In this document: in pieces, positions 15,037 through 16,819 of the stretch
How positions within the stretch are numbered: the stretch's first letter is position 1
How the letters are laid out: each line of letters begins with the position of its first letter
Source: Oribacterium sp. UBA3737
Lineage (GTDB): Bacteria > Bacillota_A > Clostridia > Lachnospirales > Lachnospiraceae
Reading direction: 5' to 3'
NCBI GenBank assembly: GCA_002371295.1
Contig: DFGZ01000336.1
Coordinates: forward strand, 1 to 16,819
DNA: 16,819 nt
Translations under genes and position numbers: made by a program
Notes under the pieces: model-generated
Seen by the model: the letters and a program-made list of their open reading frames with translations, nothing else
Databases searched by the model: none
What the model was told of the DNA's origin: nothing

Positions 15037-15819
15037 ATGAAAACACTTTTAATTGATGTCGGAAATTCAAATATTGTTATCGGACTTTTTGAAGACGGTA
15101 AAAAGCTTTTTCAGGACAGGGCCGAGACCCGTATAAAGTGGGATCAGCTAAGCTTCATGAACAAGCTTAAAGCTGTATTCAATGAGAACGAGATTTCTGC
15201 CGCTGAAATTGACGGAGCCATAATTTCATCTGTGGTTCCTGATATAAATCCCATACTTGTTTCGGCCATACGCCGTCTTACGGGCTGTAAGCCTATACTT
15301 GCCGGCAAGAACAATGTGGACATTCCTGTAAAAAATTACGATATGTCGCTCCTTGGAATGGACAGAATGGTGGATATGCTGGCTGCGAAGGAAAAGTACG
15401 GTGCTCCTCTTATGATCTATGATCTCGGAACCTGTACCACCATGTCTTTTATCGACAAGGATGGTTACTTTGCAGGAGGCATGATCTCTCCGGGAATACA
15501 GTTAAGTCTTGATGCAGAAGCGGAAATGACCGCCCAGCTTCCTGAACTGAGAGCGGATGCTCCTGAAAAACTCTTGGGTGATGACACAGTTTCCTGTATG
15601 ATAAATGGTGTAGTCATTGGAACAGCGGCTATGATAGACGGCATACATGACAGAGTTGCCGAAGAGATGGGAACTGAGCCTGAGAAGCTCACACTGGTTC
15701 TCACCGGAGGTCTCAGCAGGCTGGTCATTCCATGGCTTAAGAACGAGGCACATTTTGAGCCGGACCTTCTTCTTAACGGCCTTGAATTGCTTTATATAAA
15801 GTCAAATGCCGGAAATTGA
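15037..15819 (+). CDS. coaX: Type III pantothenate kinase
   Basis: CoaX phosphorylates pantothenate, the first step of CoA synthesis. The type III enzyme is insensitive to CoA feedback, needs a monovalent cation and has the ASKHA fold. Visible are the phosphate loop DVGNSN (7-12), GMDR (107-110, pantothenate site), DLGTCTT (129-135, catalytic Asp129; Cys stands where Ala is common) and GGMISPG (147-153). At 260 residues it has the normal length. The start at 15037 gives the family N-terminus MKTLLIDVGNSN with GAGG five bases upstream. An upstream in-frame ATG at 14995 lies inside the terminator stem and is rejected. The next gene, coaBC, starts 33 bases later, so the two are coupled. Confidence 0.95.
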   Translation: MKTLLIDVGNSNIVIGLFEDGKKLFQDRAETRIKWDQLSFMNKLKAVFNENEISAAEIDGAIISSVVPDINPILVSAIRRLTGCKPILAGKNNVDIPVKNYDMSLLGMDRMVDMLAAKEKYGAPLMIYDLGTCTTMSFIDKDGYFAGGMISPGIQLSLDAEAEMTAQLPELRADAPEKLLGDDTVSCMINGVVIGTAAMIDGIHDRVAEEMGTEPEKLTLVLTGGLSRLVIPWLKNEAHFEPDLLLNGLELLYIKSNAGN

Positions 15820-15852
15820 AAAAAAGCCTGTAACAGAGGAGAAAATTAAGCA

Positions 15853-16819
15853 TGTTAAAAGGAAAAAATATTTTACTGGGTGTCACAGGCGGAATAGCTG
15901 CATACAAAGCTGCGGATATCTGTTCCCGTCTTGTTAAGAATCATGCCAATGTTGACGTCATCATGACAGAGCATGCCCTTAACTTTATCACGCCCAATAC
16001 ATTTGAAGCATTAAGCCACAACAAAGTGACTACCGATACCTTTGACAGAAATCATCCTTTTGAAGTTGAACATATAGCATTGGCAGACAAGGCTGACTGT
16101 GTGATCATTGCACCTGCCACAGCCAACATTATCGGAAAACTGGCAAACGGAATCGCAGATGATATGCTTTCCACAACTCTTCTTGCCTGTGAGGGTCCTA
16201 AGCTCATAGCTCCCGCCATGAACACTCACATGTGGAATAACCCGATAGTTCAGGACAATATAGAAAAGTTAAAGAAATACGGATACATCATCATCGAGCC
16301 TGTGAGCGGACATCTTGCCTGTGGCTACAACGGTTCAGGAAAGCTGGCTGAGCCATCAGTCATAGTTGACTGGATTATAAACAGCTGTGCCCATGAAAAG
16401 GATATGCAGGGACTTAAACTCATGGTAAGTGCCGGTCCTACCTGTGAGGATCTGGACCCTGTCCGTTTCCTGACAAACCGTTCCAGCGGAAAGATGGGCT
16501 ACAGTATCGCCTCCGCAGCGGCTTCGAGAGGTGCTGAGGTGACTCTTGTGAGCGGGCCTGTTACACTTTCGGCTCCCGCAGGAGTGGAGGTCGTAAACAT
16601 CAGAAGCGCGGCTGACATGTTCAGGGAGATCACTTCCCGTCAGGACGAAATGGATATCATCATAAAGGCTGCCGCTGTTGCGGATTACAGACCCGCAAGT
16701 TTTAAAGACAACAAGATAAAGAAAAAGGATGACGGTTCTGATCTTAGTCTTCCTCTCGAAAGAACAGACGATATACTGAAGTATCTAGGTGAGCACAAGA
16801 AGGAAGGGCAGTTCCTCTG
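15853..16819 (+). CDS. coaBC: Phosphopantothenoylcysteine decarboxylase / phosphopantothenate-cysteine ligase (3' end outside window)
   Basis: A bifunctional enzyme that joins cysteine to 4'-phosphopantothenate (CoaB, using CTP) and decarboxylates the product to 4'-phosphopantetheine (CoaC, FMN-dependent). The first 322 residues of about 400 are present; the frame is open to the last base. The CoaC half shows LLGVTGGIAAYKA (8-20, FMN site), catalytic His74 in EVEHIAL, PAMN (121-124) and Cys157 in the substrate flap LACGYNGSGK. The CoaB half starts near 187 with SAGPT, then DPVRFLTNRSSGKMG (202-216), AAVADYRP (274-281) and KIKKK (288-292). The threonine after GP is followed by Cys, a place where Arg is frequent. 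The start has GAGGAG eleven bases upstream, slightly far. It is cotranscribed with coaX. Confidence 0.95.

Noticed and set aside
1..16819. Mobile elements, CRISPR repeats, phage genes and RNA genes
   Set aside because: No transposase, integrase, regularly spaced repeats, attachment-site-like duplications, tRNA or rRNA features were seen by eye.

Overview
The window looks like chromosomal DNA from a low-to-moderate GC Clostridia species, most likely a Lachnospiraceae member of the Butyrivibrio type. This is inferred from gene content (ArgJ-type arginine pathway, CarD regulator, ECF vitamin uptake, type III pantothenate kinase), strong AGGAGG-type ribosome binding sites and Firmicutes-type promoters and terminators. 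No phage, insertion sequence, CRISPR array, tRNA or rRNA was seen. The coding is dense and all on the + strand except one gene.

Layout. (1) 1-1340: the 3' end of valS (valyl-tRNA synthetase) with its terminator, then rlmH (23S rRNA methyltransferase). (2) 1340-2232: a convergent terminator shared by rlmH and a minus-strand CarD-family regulator, then an AT-rich divergent promoter region. (3) 2232-5386: a two-gene unit coding for a GtrA-family membrane protein and a large YfhO-family GT-C membrane protein, probably a lipid-linked sugar transfer pair for the cell surface. (4) 5387-12477: an arginine block, argH, argG, argJ, argB, argD. It holds a structured leader before argH, candidate ArgR/AhrC operators over the argG and argJ promoters, and a terminator after argD. 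argC, argF and carAB are not here. (5) 12478-14070: a monocistronic lipoprotein of unknown function with its own terminator. (6) 14071-16819: a coenzyme A block, an ECF S component (probably the pantothenate transporter PanT), coaX and the 5' two thirds of coaBC. coaBC runs off the end of the window.

How the genes fit together. ArgJ makes N-acetylglutamate by recycling the acetyl group, ArgB phosphorylates it, and ArgD makes N-acetylornithine after the ArgC step, which is encoded elsewhere. ArgG and ArgH turn citrulline into arginine. ArgB carries the N-terminal helix of arginine-inhibited kinases, so control probably acts on both enzyme and transcription. In the last block, pantothenate is imported, phosphorylated by CoaX and converted to phosphopantetheine by CoaBC. 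An intrinsic terminator sits only 18 bases before the coaX start, which suggests attenuation or an unusual promoter.

I see no clearly new multi-gene system. The best leads are the coaX terminator, the palindrome at the panT promoter, the structured argH leader, the GtrA-YfhO pair and the lipoprotein.
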